Source: JADLHS01 sp039806955 (GTDB lineage: Bacteria > Verrucomicrobiota > Verrucomicrobiia > Limisphaerales > JADLHS01). Taken from it: a stretch of 64,000 nt of DNA. The stretch spans positions 1-64,000 of the forward strand of contig JBDHQI010000005.1 in assembly GCA_039806955.1 (NCBI GenBank), written 5' to 3'. Below are positions 28,401-37,006 of this stretch, piece by piece. Within the stretch, counting starts at the first letter, position 1. The number at the start of each line of letters is the position of its first letter. A model generated the notes under the pieces. The model was not told where the DNA came from, did not search any database, and worked only from the letters and a program-made list of their open reading frames with translations. Position numbers and translations under genes: made by a program.

Positions 28401-30979
28401 TCAAAGTTAAAGTAGGCGTTCCATTGCTGCGGTTGATCGTCGCCCGGCACCGCGCCGTAGGAAGTATTCGGAGCAGTTTCCACAATGCGATTCGGTCCCG
28501 CCGTATGAAAGAACTGCGGTTGAGTCGCGCCATTGGCCGCCGGCCAACCGTCCTCCGGCTCGGGGTCCATGCGATTGATATTAAGCAACCAGCCGCCGGT
28601 CGAGCCATCGGCGGAGAGCTTCTGGAAATTCAGCCGATCCTGACCGCGTGAAACCCGCTCAATAATAGCGTAAATCCCGCGCCGATCAGCCAGCGTGAGT
28701 TCGCCGCCATCCTCGTTGACGAATGCTTCCGCCCAGCGAAAGCGCACCGCGTAGTTCCCCATGTGTTGACTCAGTTCGTAGGCAAACGTGTTGAACAGCA
28801 GCGCCGGGTCGCGGGTCTGATCCGGATCAGGATAGTACAGCACCCAATCCGCATGCGCGGGCAGGCCAAGCGGTGAAACATCCGCCTCCTCGCCCTCCTC
28901 GTCCTGAGCCTCGACGCTATAAGGTTTCTGTTGCCATTGCGACGAATACGCGCCGCGGCCCCGGACGCCGATGCGCGTGAACATTTGCGGCGCGTTGGTA
29001 AGCGAACTGCCACTGCCACTACGCTCGAACGTGGCCCAAGTCGCGGATTGGCGATGCACTTGTTTGATTCCGGCCCCGCTGGAAGTCCAACCTTTTTGAG
29101 GAATGACGCCAGCACCAAAATTTTCAATGACCATGATTGGCAACGGCGAGGTATAGCTGACCAACTCGGGTGCGAGTTTGATGAAGCTCGTGCCACTAAT
29201 GCGGCTCACTCGGTCTTCGACAATGGTGACGGCGCGAACGCGAGTGGTGGTGGTGAGGAGGATGGGACTGGTATAGAGAATGCCGTTGGTCGCTGTGGGA
29301 ACAGAACCATCCAAGGTGAAACGAATTTCAGCGCCCGGCTCGCTGGTGCTCAGACCGAGTTGAAACGGCTGTGTAAAAGTGCCGCCCGGCAGGCTGAATT
29401 GCGGTGCGTTCGGGGGAGGCGGGGTTTCGTCATTCGCCTGGCCGGGAGTGGGCACGCCAAAATATTGAACGCGGGCCGGGTCCGCCCCGAGCAATCCATA
29501 GGAGATGTCGGCCCGTTGGGGGGGGAAGGCCGGATCAAACGCGTGCAGCACCACCGGGCCGGGGCCGACCAGCGCGAGATATTCGCCTGAATTTTTCAAG
29601 CGGAAGTTTGTGTGCAGCGGCGCGCCCGGCGTGGCGCGGTCCTTGCCGGAGGCAAACACCACCAGATACGCGTGCGCCGGCAGATTGGTGGCCGGAAAGG
29701 CCCATTGCGTCGGATCGTTCTTGGCGTCGGTGAGAAAATAACCCGCCAGATTCACCGGAGTCGCCGTCGGATTGTAAATTTCGATCCAACCCGAGTATTC
29801 TCCATCTTCATCCGCCAGAATGGTTTTATCATTGGCCATCAATTCGGAAATGACCAGATGATTGGCGGGTTGCACCAGATGCACCTGCACCTGCGCATTG
29901 GTCAAACCGAATCCGTTGCCCGCCACCAATGTGTAGATGATGGTTGCCGGAGGCTGGATATTGGTACTGCCGATTCCGTTGGTGGTCCGCGCCATCACGT
30001 CACCAAGGCTGGGAATAATGGTCAGGGATTGGGCGAAGTCCACACTCCAGGCGAGCGTGGTGGTTTGACCGCTGTTCAGGTAACTGGGACTGGCTGTAAA
30101 AGTTTTAATCACCGGCGCCGGGTTGACCAGAACCGTCAGTTGCTTCGACACCGCCCCGCCGTTGTTCGTCGCCGTCAGCACGTAAGTCGTCGTGACCGTG
30201 GGCGCGAGCATGAGCCCCGGCAGCCCCGAGACGTCCGCGCCGTCAAGCAGCACCGCATCCGCATTTTGCACGTCCCACGCCAGCGTGGTGAAATTGGGAG
30301 TATAGATCGTTTCAGGAGTGGCGGTGAAGTTGACGATGACCGGCGGATGCACCATGTCGTTGAACTGATCGGCGTGGTTTTTGATGACCTCCTCAGAAAC
30401 CAATCCCTGGTAAACGGTGAGGCGGTGTACCGTACCCACCATGTTCTCGGTGTTGTTTACGTTGGCGCCAAGCCAGCCTTCCCCGGCCGGCATTTGGAAT
30501 CCGGCGTTCACATTGACGCACGTGCCCGCCAACGTGCCATTGTGATAGAGGCTCATCGTACGACTGCCGGCATTCCAAACGTAAGCGATGTGCGTGGGGA
30601 CAGTGGGGCAAGGCACGCCCGGACTGAAGCTGTAATCAGCCACGCCAAGTTGCGTAAACCCCAGCTGCCCGGTGTTGTTATAGAGTTCGTAACGAAGATT
30701 GCTGTTGCCATTGGCGCCGACTGCCAGGTACGCCGAGGTGGTCGGACCGGGATCTCCTTCCAGAATAAATTCCATCGTTACGCTGCCCGAACTGGCGCCA
30801 AAATCGCAAGCGGCGCGATCCGTGCCATCAAAGGTCAACGCGGAAGTCAGTCGCGCAATGGGAATCAAACCGCCCGCCGCGTCGCTTGTAATCAGCGCGT
30901 CATAAGTTGCCAGAGAGGCTGATGCCGAAATAACGCCGCCAGCGAGGACGAGGATTCCGCTCCAAAGTTTTATATTCAT
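25478..30979 (-). CDS. giant secreted CotH / lamin-tail-domain protein
   Basis: The 1833-residue protein begins with a signal peptide (IKLWSGILVLAGGVISASAS). Domains in order, by eye: a LamG-like module (about 25-225) closely related to those of the next gene; two Ig-like segments (230-385); a lamin-tail domain (VISELMANDKTILADEDGEY); a chitobiase-type segment (GAEIRFTLDGSVPTATN); a CotH-type kinase-fold domain with GVRGRGAYSSQWQQKPY and GPCWDYNWSAYY; another chitobiase-like segment (GTIYYTTDGSDPRA); three more lamin-tail domains (VVTEIMYNPAP, VVINEILTHTD, VVFTEIMYHPAP); an Ig-like domain; and a calcium-binding repeat (DSDGDGLPDVWE, DLDGDGLLNWQEY). The tail ends NRFYRLVTPRRP. Its location is probably the cell surface. 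CotH domains phosphorylate proteins in spores and elsewhere, but activity here is unproven. Confidence 0.85.
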   Translation of the reverse strand: MNIKLWSGILVLAGGVISASASLATYDALITSDAAGGLIPIARLTSALTFDGTDRAACDFGASSGSVTMEFILEGDPGPTTSAYLAVGANGNSNLRYELYNNTGQLGFTQLGVADYSFSPGVPCPTVPTHIAYVWNAGSRTMSLYHNGTLAGTCVNVNAGFQMPAGEGWLGANVNNTENMVGTVHRLTVYQGLVSEEVIKNHADQFNDMVHPPVIVNFTATPETIYTPNFTTLAWDVQNADAVLLDGADVSGLPGLMLAPTVTTTYVLTATNNGGAVSKQLTVLVNPAPVIKTFTASPSYLNSGQTTTLAWSVDFAQSLTIIPSLGDVMARTTNGIGSTNIQPPATIIYTLVAGNGFGLTNAQVQVHLVQPANHLVISELMANDKTILADEDGEYSGWIEIYNPTATPVNLAGYFLTDAKNDPTQWAFPATNLPAHAYLVVFASGKDRATPGAPLHTNFRLKNSGEYLALVGPGPVVLHAFDPAFPPQRADISYGLLGADPARVQYFGVPTPGQANDETPPPPNAPQFSLPGGTFTQPFQLGLSTSEPGAEIRFTLDGSVPTATNGILYTSPILLTTTTRVRAVTIVEDRVSRISGTSFIKLAPELVSYTSPLPIMVIENFGAGVIPQKGWTSSGAGIKQVHRQSATWATFERSGSGSSLTNAPQMFTRIGVRGRGAYSSQWQQKPYSVEAQDEEGEEADVSPLGLPAHADWVLYYPDPDQTRDPALLFNTFAYELSQHMGNYAVRFRWAEAFVNEDGGELTLADRRGIYAIIERVSRGQDRLNFQKLSADGSTGGWLLNINRMDPEPEDGWPAANGATQPQFFHTAGPNRIVETAPNTSYGAVPGDDQPQQWNAYFNFDNPKGYSINPTQRAAIEAWFKQFEDVLYDDALWLNPTNGYRRYIVERDFIDYFIMNVLTRNGDGLLISMFPWKGDDNKLRMGPCWDYNWSAYYISGGPTGSLMHRSDRLWYPRLFADPDFLQAYIDRWWELRRGPLSDAAMTAIIDGQAAEITPAESLLNGLPSVAEWDNRLNQLKNWLTQRADWIDGNYLRPPMFNQDGGAVPDGFNVTLTGTGGTIYYTTDGSDPRASGGGLSAAAHVYSAPLVLHATTQVQARIRNGGDWSGLTSAFFYTPQNLTTLVVTEIMYNPAPFGSWTSDDLEFIELKNIGTETLNLAGVSFTAGITFTFPSGSLLAPGGFAVLSPNAAAFQARYPGVALRGVYTGKLANGGETLRVSSGATPLFDFDYSDRAPWPLLADGYGFSVVPRDPAARPNSGNGADWRASAAPGGSPGADDPAPAWPGVVINEILTHTDLPEVDSVELFNSSVQPVNVGGWFLSDDGAAPKKFRIPDNTIIPAGGYLVFTEADFNPTPPTALNFSLSSHGEDLYLTAADAAGNFTGYGHGLNFGAAANGVSFGRHVNSAGGEQFPAQITTTLGGPNSGPRIGPVVFTEIMYHPAPGDEEFIELQNISAIAQPLFDVDNPTNTWKLKGLAFDFPTNVVLPPGGLALIVNTDPAAFRAKYSVPVSVPVLGPVSGQLQDGGERLQLQRPDRPDDSGVPYITVEEVRYDDEFPWPADAAGSGASLQRILPTAYGNDPINWASGSPTPGQYFLAGEPPVIIQKPLSQSVVPGATVTLSVAITNIATLPIHYSWRRNQAPVPDGSAWLQSHIAFLTIPDAQPPFTNYTVWVTNTAGVAQTVESPAILTFLADSDGDGLPDVWESAHGLAPNNAADAQLDLDGDGLLNWQEYLAGTDPADPNSYLKIDSITADAVAALTFHARADKTYTIEFTDALPAASWTRLADRVAQPVDRNETVIDSDYHTNRFYRLVTPRRP

Positions 30980-31092
30980 TTTACAACCGGGCAAAGATTC
31001 ACGATTGAAGCGCCAAAGTCAAAACGCACCTTGCGTCCTCGCGCCGCCAGCCAATGCGGGTCGCGAGCCAGCCGCGTCCGCGTTCAAATGAA

Positions 31093-31126
31093 AACGCCTC
31101 CCAGCCAATCAAAGCTGAAAGGCGTT
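31093..31126 (-). terminator. probable intrinsic terminator after the tandem LamG gene
   Basis: On the minus strand AACGCCT, then a nested CAGC...GCTG pair, then AGGCGTT form a two-step stem. It begins 24 bases past the stop at 31150 and is followed by TTCATTT. Position and T-richness fit a Rho-independent terminator. Confidence 0.6.
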
Positions 31127-31149
31127 GACGCAAATCCTGTGGCGCCGAT

Positions 31150-33987
31150 TTAACGCACCCAAACCGCCCGGTAGTAACGGTAGGAGCGCGTGTTGATCAA
31201 AGTGGGATCGGAGATGCTGACAGCGGTGCCGCTCAACGCGGGAATATCCTGCAACACCTGCCAGGCGTCTCCAGCGGTCAGGCCATCGCGATACTCCACC
31301 CGATAGTGCAAACCGGGAGTGCCCTGGCTCAAAACGACGGTGGCCGTGGTGCCGCTCACCGTCAAGGCGATGCTCGGAGGTTGCACGGCAAACGCCAGAC
31401 CGTGATCCTGCAGCACCGCGTCAGGAACAATGCTGTCGTAAACCGTAATGCGATGAATAGTCCCCACCATTGGTTCACCGAACAGACCGCTGTTGCCCAG
31501 AACCCCGTCCTCATTGGGCAGAGTGAACCCACTGTAAACGTCGGTTTTGGTACCCGCCAAAGCCCCATTAACATAGGCCTTCATTGTCGTCGTGGTCGAG
31601 TCCCAGACGTAGGCCACGTGCGTGGACGTGGTGGGTGAAGCCACCGCCGGAGTGAACGAGTAATCTTCAACTCCGCTTACGGAGAAACCGAGCTGGCCCG
31701 TGGCCAGCGAGAGTTGATACATCAAGCGGCTGTATGGATTATTCTCTCCGTAAGCCAGCGTCGAACCGGCTTGCGCCGCGGGATCGCCCTCCAGAATAAA
31801 CTCCATCGTGGCGTCTCCCGCGCTGCCACCGAACCAGAAGTTCACACCACCGTCTCCGGTGAGAATGATCGGGGCCAGGAGCCGGGCGGAGGCACTTAAT
31901 CCGCCCTGAGCGCTGGCTTCAATGGCTTCATCGTACGCGTTCAAAGCCGGCTGCGCCGCCGCGAGGAAAGCCTGGCCGTGCTCCCGGATTTTTTCATCAG
32001 TCAGGATGCTGTCGTAAACGGTGGCCCGGAAGATGGTGCCTTCCATTCCCTGGTCGCCCAATAATCCGTCGCCGGTCGGCAACGCAAAGCCCGGGTCCAC
32101 CGCCGTGGTTTCACCGGCAAAGGTACCATTGATATAAACTTTCATCGTGGTCGCAGCGGCATCCCAAACATAAGTGACGTGCGTCGGCCAGTTGGGGGAG
32201 GTGACCAGCGGACTAAACTTGTAATCAGCCACGGCGCGTTTGGTAAACCCAAGCTGCCAGACCGCGGCCCATTGCGAATAGCGCAGGCTATGGCGAAACA
32301 CCGGAGGCGCCCCGCTCAGGTCACTCGCGATCGCGGTGCCAGCGCGCGGATTAGGATCGCCTTCCAGGATGAATTCCATGGTTCCGGACCCGGTGTTCGC
32401 GCCGAAATTAAACGGCGTGCCGGTGCCGTCGGCCGCGACCAGACTGGTCAATTTCGCGATCGGTTCGAGACCATTGGCCCCATCAGCGGTAATGGCCGCA
32501 TCATAGGCGGTGAGATCCGGTTGCACCCGCAAGGTCAACTCGGCGTACACGCTCCCCAACGCGTTCTCAGCTTCCAACCGGTAGAGCGTCGAGTTGGCCG
32601 CTGAAACACTGACTTGCTCCAGGCCGGTATAATCAACGCCATTCACCGTCACTCGCGTGGCATTCTGCACCTGCCAACTGAGCGTAACGGGTTGGTTGGG
32701 GGCGGCCACTGCGGGAGTTGCCGTGAACGAGTCGATGATTGGCGGGGCCAGTAAATCGGCAAAGCTCTTGGCGTGAGTCAGAATGGTTTCGTCGTTCAAC
32801 AACGTATTATACGCCGTGACCCGGTACACCGCGCCGTACATTGGTTCCGCTCCGTCATATCGGCTACCCAGGGTGCCGGCGCCATGCGGCATGGCAAAAT
32901 TCGCATCAACGCTGGTCTTCGTGCCAACCCAAACGCCATTGACATATATTTTCATGGTGTGGCTCGTGGCATCCCAGGCGTAAGTCACATGAGTTGGTAA
33001 ACTGGGTGAGCTTGCCCCCGGCGTGAAGGCGTAATCAGCCACGGCCGTTTGGGTGAAACCCATTTGTCCGGTGTCATTCCACAGCTCGAAACGCAAGCTG
33101 GAAAGCTGGTTCTCACCGACGGCCAACCAGGAACTGTTGTTGGCGGCGGGATCGCCTTCCAGAATGAACTCCAGAGTCGCATTGGCAGGGTTATTTCCGA
33201 AATCAAAAGCTGTTCCCATACCCCCATTCAGAATCACGGTCGAATTCATTCGCGCCGTGGGGATGGCGGTGGTGTCGTTCGTAATGACCGCGTCGTACGC
33301 GGCAAGCGCGGGGCGCACGTGCGCTCCGAACGCGCTCGAGTGGCGGCGGATCGCGCCATCCGACACGATGCCGTCATAAGCCGTCACCCGATAAATCGTT
33401 CCAGTCATGGCTTCCACACTCGTCGCCCCGCTGCCACCCAACCAACCTTGGCCGGAGGGCATGGCGAAAGCGGCGCTGACGCCCGTCTTGGTACCGGCTA
33501 GCTTCCCGTTGACGAAGATTTTCATCGTCAAGGTGTCAACATTCCACACGTAAGCAATGTGGGTATCTTCTGCCGGCGACGGCACCGCGGGCGTAAAGAG
33601 GTAATCCGCCACACCGCCCTGAGTGAAGCCCAGTTGTTCCGTGTCGGGATACGACTCGAACACCAGGCGGCTGACCGGAGTTTCACCCACGGCCAGATAA
33701 GAACTCACGCCAGCGGCCGCGTTGCCTTTCAGAATGAACTCAATCGTGGCGCTACCCGAGTTGTAGCCAAAATAAAAGGGACTGCCTCCGGTCCCGGTGA
33801 GCACGACCGGCTCCGTGAGCATGGCAACCGGATATAGCGGCTCGGTAGCGCTCAGTGAATCCGCCGCAATGGCGGCATCGTAAACTTCCAGCGGCGTTTG
33901 CGCCACCGCCGTGGTCAGCAGCGCAGTCGCAGCCGCCGCTCCCGCCAGTGAGCGCGTGATGCGCGAGAACAGTAATGTGGTCTTCAT
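31150..33987 (-). CDS. secreted protein of four tandem LamG-like modules
   Basis: The 945-residue protein has a signal peptide (TRSLAGAAAATALLTTAVAQ). Four tandem modules of about 200 residues follow. Each starts YDAxI, then has EFIL(E/K)G(D/N), QLGFT, ADYxFxP or EDYSFTP, THV/IAYVWD, a TMKxYVNG-type strand and a final GTxxRxTxYDxI. The concanavalin/LamG jelly-roll fold is inferred. An Ig-like segment (IDSFTATPAVAAPNQPVTLS) separates modules two and three. The tail of about 55 residues ends SYRYYRAVWVR. The same module opens the neighbouring 1833-residue protein. It is probably an adhesin or glycan-binding surface protein. Confidence 0.85.
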   Translation of the reverse strand: MKTTLLFSRITRSLAGAAAATALLTTAVAQTPLEVYDAAIAADSLSATEPLYPVAMLTEPVVLTGTGGSPFYFGYNSGSATIEFILKGNAAAGVSSYLAVGETPVSRLVFESYPDTEQLGFTQGGVADYLFTPAVPSPAEDTHIAYVWNVDTLTMKIFVNGKLAGTKTGVSAAFAMPSGQGWLGGSGATSVEAMTGTIYRVTAYDGIVSDGAIRRHSSAFGAHVRPALAAYDAVITNDTTAIPTARMNSTVILNGGMGTAFDFGNNPANATLEFILEGDPAANNSSWLAVGENQLSSLRFELWNDTGQMGFTQTAVADYAFTPGASSPSLPTHVTYAWDATSHTMKIYVNGVWVGTKTSVDANFAMPHGAGTLGSRYDGAEPMYGAVYRVTAYNTLLNDETILTHAKSFADLLAPPIIDSFTATPAVAAPNQPVTLSWQVQNATRVTVNGVDYTGLEQVSVSAANSTLYRLEAENALGSVYAELTLRVQPDLTAYDAAITADGANGLEPIAKLTSLVAADGTGTPFNFGANTGSGTMEFILEGDPNPRAGTAIASDLSGAPPVFRHSLRYSQWAAVWQLGFTKRAVADYKFSPLVTSPNWPTHVTYVWDAAATTMKVYINGTFAGETTAVDPGFALPTGDGLLGDQGMEGTIFRATVYDSILTDEKIREHGQAFLAAAQPALNAYDEAIEASAQGGLSASARLLAPIILTGDGGVNFWFGGSAGDATMEFILEGDPAAQAGSTLAYGENNPYSRLMYQLSLATGQLGFSVSGVEDYSFTPAVASPTTSTHVAYVWDSTTTTMKAYVNGALAGTKTDVYSGFTLPNEDGVLGNSGLFGEPMVGTIHRITVYDSIVPDAVLQDHGLAFAVQPPSIALTVSGTTATVVLSQGTPGLHYRVEYRDGLTAGDAWQVLQDIPALSGTAVSISDPTLINTRSYRYYRAVWVR

Positions 33988-34171
33988 AAGGCGATTGGTT
34001 GAATTGTTGAACTGGTTTTCGTTTGGGCGATCCAAACTGCTTCTAGCAGTTCCGTTCGGTTGAGTAAATAAAAATCCACCTCCCTGTCAAAATGATTTTG
34101 ATGAATAAATGGGGGCGGTCCAAAAAATTCAGGTGTCTTTCAATTGGAGCGTTGGTTAATCTCGCCCCCGC

Positions 34172-34576
34172 ATGAACATCCAAGTAGCCGTGCTGTGCGA
34201 TGCCGCCACCAACGACAACGAAAAGCTCAGTCTGCTCGGTGCGTTCGACACGATCTACGCCCGCGAGCTACCGGCCATCCACCCCCAATGCGCCGTGGCG
34301 TTGCGCATCACCTTTTCCAGCGCGGATGAAGGCAGCCACCAATTGCGCCTGAACTTCGTGGACGCCGACGGACGTTCCATCATGCCCCCTTTGGATTTTC
34401 CCGTGGAAGTTTCGCTGCCGGACGATCTGCATTTCGGCACCCGCAACTTCATCCTCACCATCCAGCAACTGAAATTCGACGCGCCCGGGGTGTATTCAAT
34501 GGACGTGATTTACGATGGCCAAGTGCGCACCAATATACCGCTGCTTGTGCGACACGTTCCCACCCCATCAGCGTAA
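34172..34576 (+). CDS. DUF6941-like conserved protein beside the CRISPR array
   Basis: The 134-residue protein (MNIQVAVLCDAATNDNEKLS, LLGAFDTIYARELPAIHPQC) matches the DUF6941 pattern of small cytoplasmic proteins with unknown function. It is all-beta in appearance, with no signal peptide or membrane helix. Its TAA stop (34574-34576) is four bases before the first CRISPR repeat. Transcription runs toward the array, opposite to the inferred crRNA direction. The family is not known as Cas-associated, so adjacency is probably incidental. Confidence 0.7.
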   Translation: MNIQVAVLCDAATNDNEKLSLLGAFDTIYARELPAIHPQCAVALRITFSSADEGSHQLRLNFVDADGRSIMPPLDFPVEVSLPDDLHFGTRNFILTIQQLKFDAPGVYSMDVIYDGQVRTNIPLLVRHVPTPSA

Positions 34577-34580
34577 CGCG

Positions 34581-36508
34581 GCTTCAACGGGGCCGCGCTC
34601 AATTGAGCGCGGAGACTGCGCGAATCAACGCCACGGTTCCCTGGCCTGTGACGCTTCAACGGGGCCGCGCTCAATTGAGCGCGGAGACCTGGGAGTTCTC
34701 CCAGTTGGCATGGCCCGAAAAACGACGCTTCAACGGGGCCGCGCTCAATTGAGCGCGGAGACTGGAACGAACAATACCAATACGAAAGGAATGCGAATGG
34801 CTTCAACGGGGCCGCGCTCAATTGAGCGCGGAGACCAGACACCAGCACTATTGCACACCCCGTGCCAGCCCGCTTCAACGGGGCCGCGCTCAATTGAGCG
34901 CGGAGACAGGAACAAAACACAAAACAAGGAGAAGGAAAAATGAGGCTTCAACGGGGCCGCGCTCAATTGAGCGCGGAGACGAGAAACGCAACCCGGCGCG
35001 AGTAATCCGACAAGTCGCTTCAACGGGGCCGCGCTCAATTGAGCGCGGAGACGAGGTATGACCAACTGCCGCAGACCTTCACTGTTTTGCTTCAACGGGG
35101 CCGCGCTCAATTGAGCGCGGAGACTGATGGCCGCGAATTGCATCGCGAATCAAAACAAGAAGCTTCAACGGGGCCGCGCTCAATTGAGCGCGGAGACACC
35201 GCGATCCGGCCGACGTCCTGTGCGGCCTGCGGCCGCTTCAACGGGGCCGCGCTCAATTGAGCGCGGAGACGGTCGGTTGAGGGCCGGCGCCACTCAAAAA
35301 AAGAAGGCTTCAACGGGGCCGCGCTCAATTGAGCGCGGAGACGGAGGGTTTAACTCATGTCATTTTTTGAGGGTGGTCGCTTCAACGGGGCCGCGCTCAA
35401 TTGAGCGCGGAGACACGATCTTTACCGAGCCGGGTTCACGCTCCCCAGCATGCTTCAACGGGGCCGCGCTCAATTGAGCGCGGAGACATGCGCGATCTGG
35501 AGGCCGAGCAATGAGTTGTTGCGGGCTTCAACGGGGCCGCGCTCAATTGAGCGCGGAGACCACTGGACAGCGACACGGTGCCGTACCAGATCAACGAAGC
35601 TTCAACGGGGCCGCGCTCAATTGAGCGCGGAGACCGCGACAGCAGCATAGGCGTACTCTGAATATGCCATGCTTCAACGGGGCCGCGCTCAATTGAGCGC
35701 GGAGACTGTACCGGGTGACTGAAGTCTAGGCGCAGAGTATCCAATGCTTCAACGGGGCCGCGCTCAATTGAGCGCGGAGACAGCAGGATAGTTCGGCACC
35801 GCAACTTGGTTCGTGCCCGGCTTCAACGGGGCCGCGCTCAATTGAGCGCGGAGACTTCGACGGGGATTGGCGACGTGATAGTGTCGGCAATGCTTCAACG
35901 GGGCCGCGCTCAATTGAGCGCGGAGACTCGTTCTCGCTACGGGATTGCGGCAACACGTTCACAGCTTCAACGGGGCCGCGCTCAATTGAGCGCGGAGACT
36001 TCCAGACTCGCGTCTGCCTTCGCCGCGCCTTGCCCAGCTTCAACGGGGCCGCGCTCAATTGAGCGCGGAGACCGGGCAAACCTCATTGATCACATGGAGC
36101 GCGTAACGGCTTCAACGGGGCCGCGCTCAATTGAGCGCGGAGACGCGTGCTACCGAACATGACTGGCGTGATGGATTATACGCTTCAACGGGGCCGCGCT
36201 CAATTGAGCGCGGAGACACAACGCGAGATATTGATCGAGATGCGGACGGACCTGCTTCAACGGGGCCGCGCTCAATTGAGCGCGGAGACATTGCGCCCCG
36301 CATGGTATTGGTTGAAAGCGAAAATAGCTTCAACGGGGCCGCGCTCAATTGAGCGCGGAGACAGTTATGAAATTGAACACGTCAGAAAAACAAAAAACGC
36401 TTCAACGGGGCCGCGCTCAATTGAGCGCGGAGACAACTTGGGTTCCTGGATCAGTTCTTCGCCGGACTGGAAGCTTCAACGGGGCCGCGCTCAATTGAGC
36501 GCGGAGAC
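34581..36508 (-). CRISPR. type I-G CRISPR array, 27 repeats and 26 spacers
   Basis: I count 27 repeats of 36 bases, all identical by eye. The first is 34581-34616 and the last 36473-36508. On the plus strand each begins GCTTCAACGGGGCC, contains the perfect 20-base palindrome CCGCGCTCAATTGAGCGCGG and ends AGAC. The 26 spacers are 36-39 bases. The minus orientation (repeat ending GTTGAAGC) is inferred for three reasons. Only four bases separate the left end from the DUF6941 stop, leaving no room for a leader. The right end has a free region of about 200 bases next to cas2. The cas genes also run toward the array. No degenerate terminal repeat is visible at either end. Open frames through the array (RAQLSAET, GPRSIERGD) are repeat artefacts. 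Confidence 0.98.
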
Positions 36509-36712
36509 TTCCCCTCCCTTACTCCTTCTGCCGCAACGTCGCAAGTTCCGACTCGCGACTGGTTGCCCAATCTCATTCAACTCTGCATCCAAAGTCGTCA
36601 GCCTGCGCGAATATCCAGTTTATGGGAAAGTATTTACGACATGCGAGCGGGAGCGGAGTTTTCCGCAGCACCCCGCCACTCGCAAATTCAATTGTCAAAG
36701 AACCAGACCAGC
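36509..36712 (-). promoter_or_regulatory. putative CRISPR leader
   Basis: The 204 bases between the last repeat and the cas2 stop hold no gene and are visibly more AT-rich than the surrounding genes. They are the only place a leader could fit. I infer that crRNA transcription starts here, toward lower coordinates, and that new spacers are added at 36473-36508. Confidence 0.65.
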
Positions 36713-37003
36713 TCAAACCACGTAACAAGGTGAGTCCAGCTTAACGTATGACAAACCGAGCGCGGTGATCACGCGGTCGCCTCGACCTTCCACCGGACCA
36801 AGACTGACAAAGAGTACCTGATCCTCATCATGGTGAATAAGCTCATGTAAAGCCGTTTCCAGTTCAATTTTTTCTGCCGGATTCAGATCACATTCAAAAA
36901 CGGAGTATTGCAAATGGTCGCCGAAGTTACGACACGTCTTGAAAACTCGGCGCAGCCGTTTGTCGTCAGCAATGTCATAGCAAACCAGATAGGTCGTGCG
37001 CAT
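36713..37003 (-). CDS. cas2: CRISPR-associated endonuclease/adaptation protein Cas2
   Basis: The 96-residue protein has the ferredoxin-like Cas2 start MRTTYLVCYDIADDKRLRRV with the conserved Asp of strand beta1 (YDI), then GDHLQYSVFECDL, and QVLFVSLGP near the end. Cas2 is the structural bridge of the Cas1-Cas2 integrase. It starts three bases after the cas4-cas1 stop, so the two are almost certainly co-transcribed. It lies between the adaptation fusion gene and the leader. Confidence 0.97.
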   Translation of the reverse strand: MRTTYLVCYDIADDKRLRRVFKTCRNFGDHLQYSVFECDLNPAEKIELETALHELIHHDEDQVLFVSLGPVEGRGDRVITALGLSYVKLDSPCYVV

Positions 37004-37006
37004 GGT

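Noticed and set aside
34581..36508. Long open frames on both strands through the CRISPR array (repeated RAQLSAET, GPRSIERGD)
   Set aside because: They are translations of the identical 36-base repeat. The palindrome keeps frames open on both strands.
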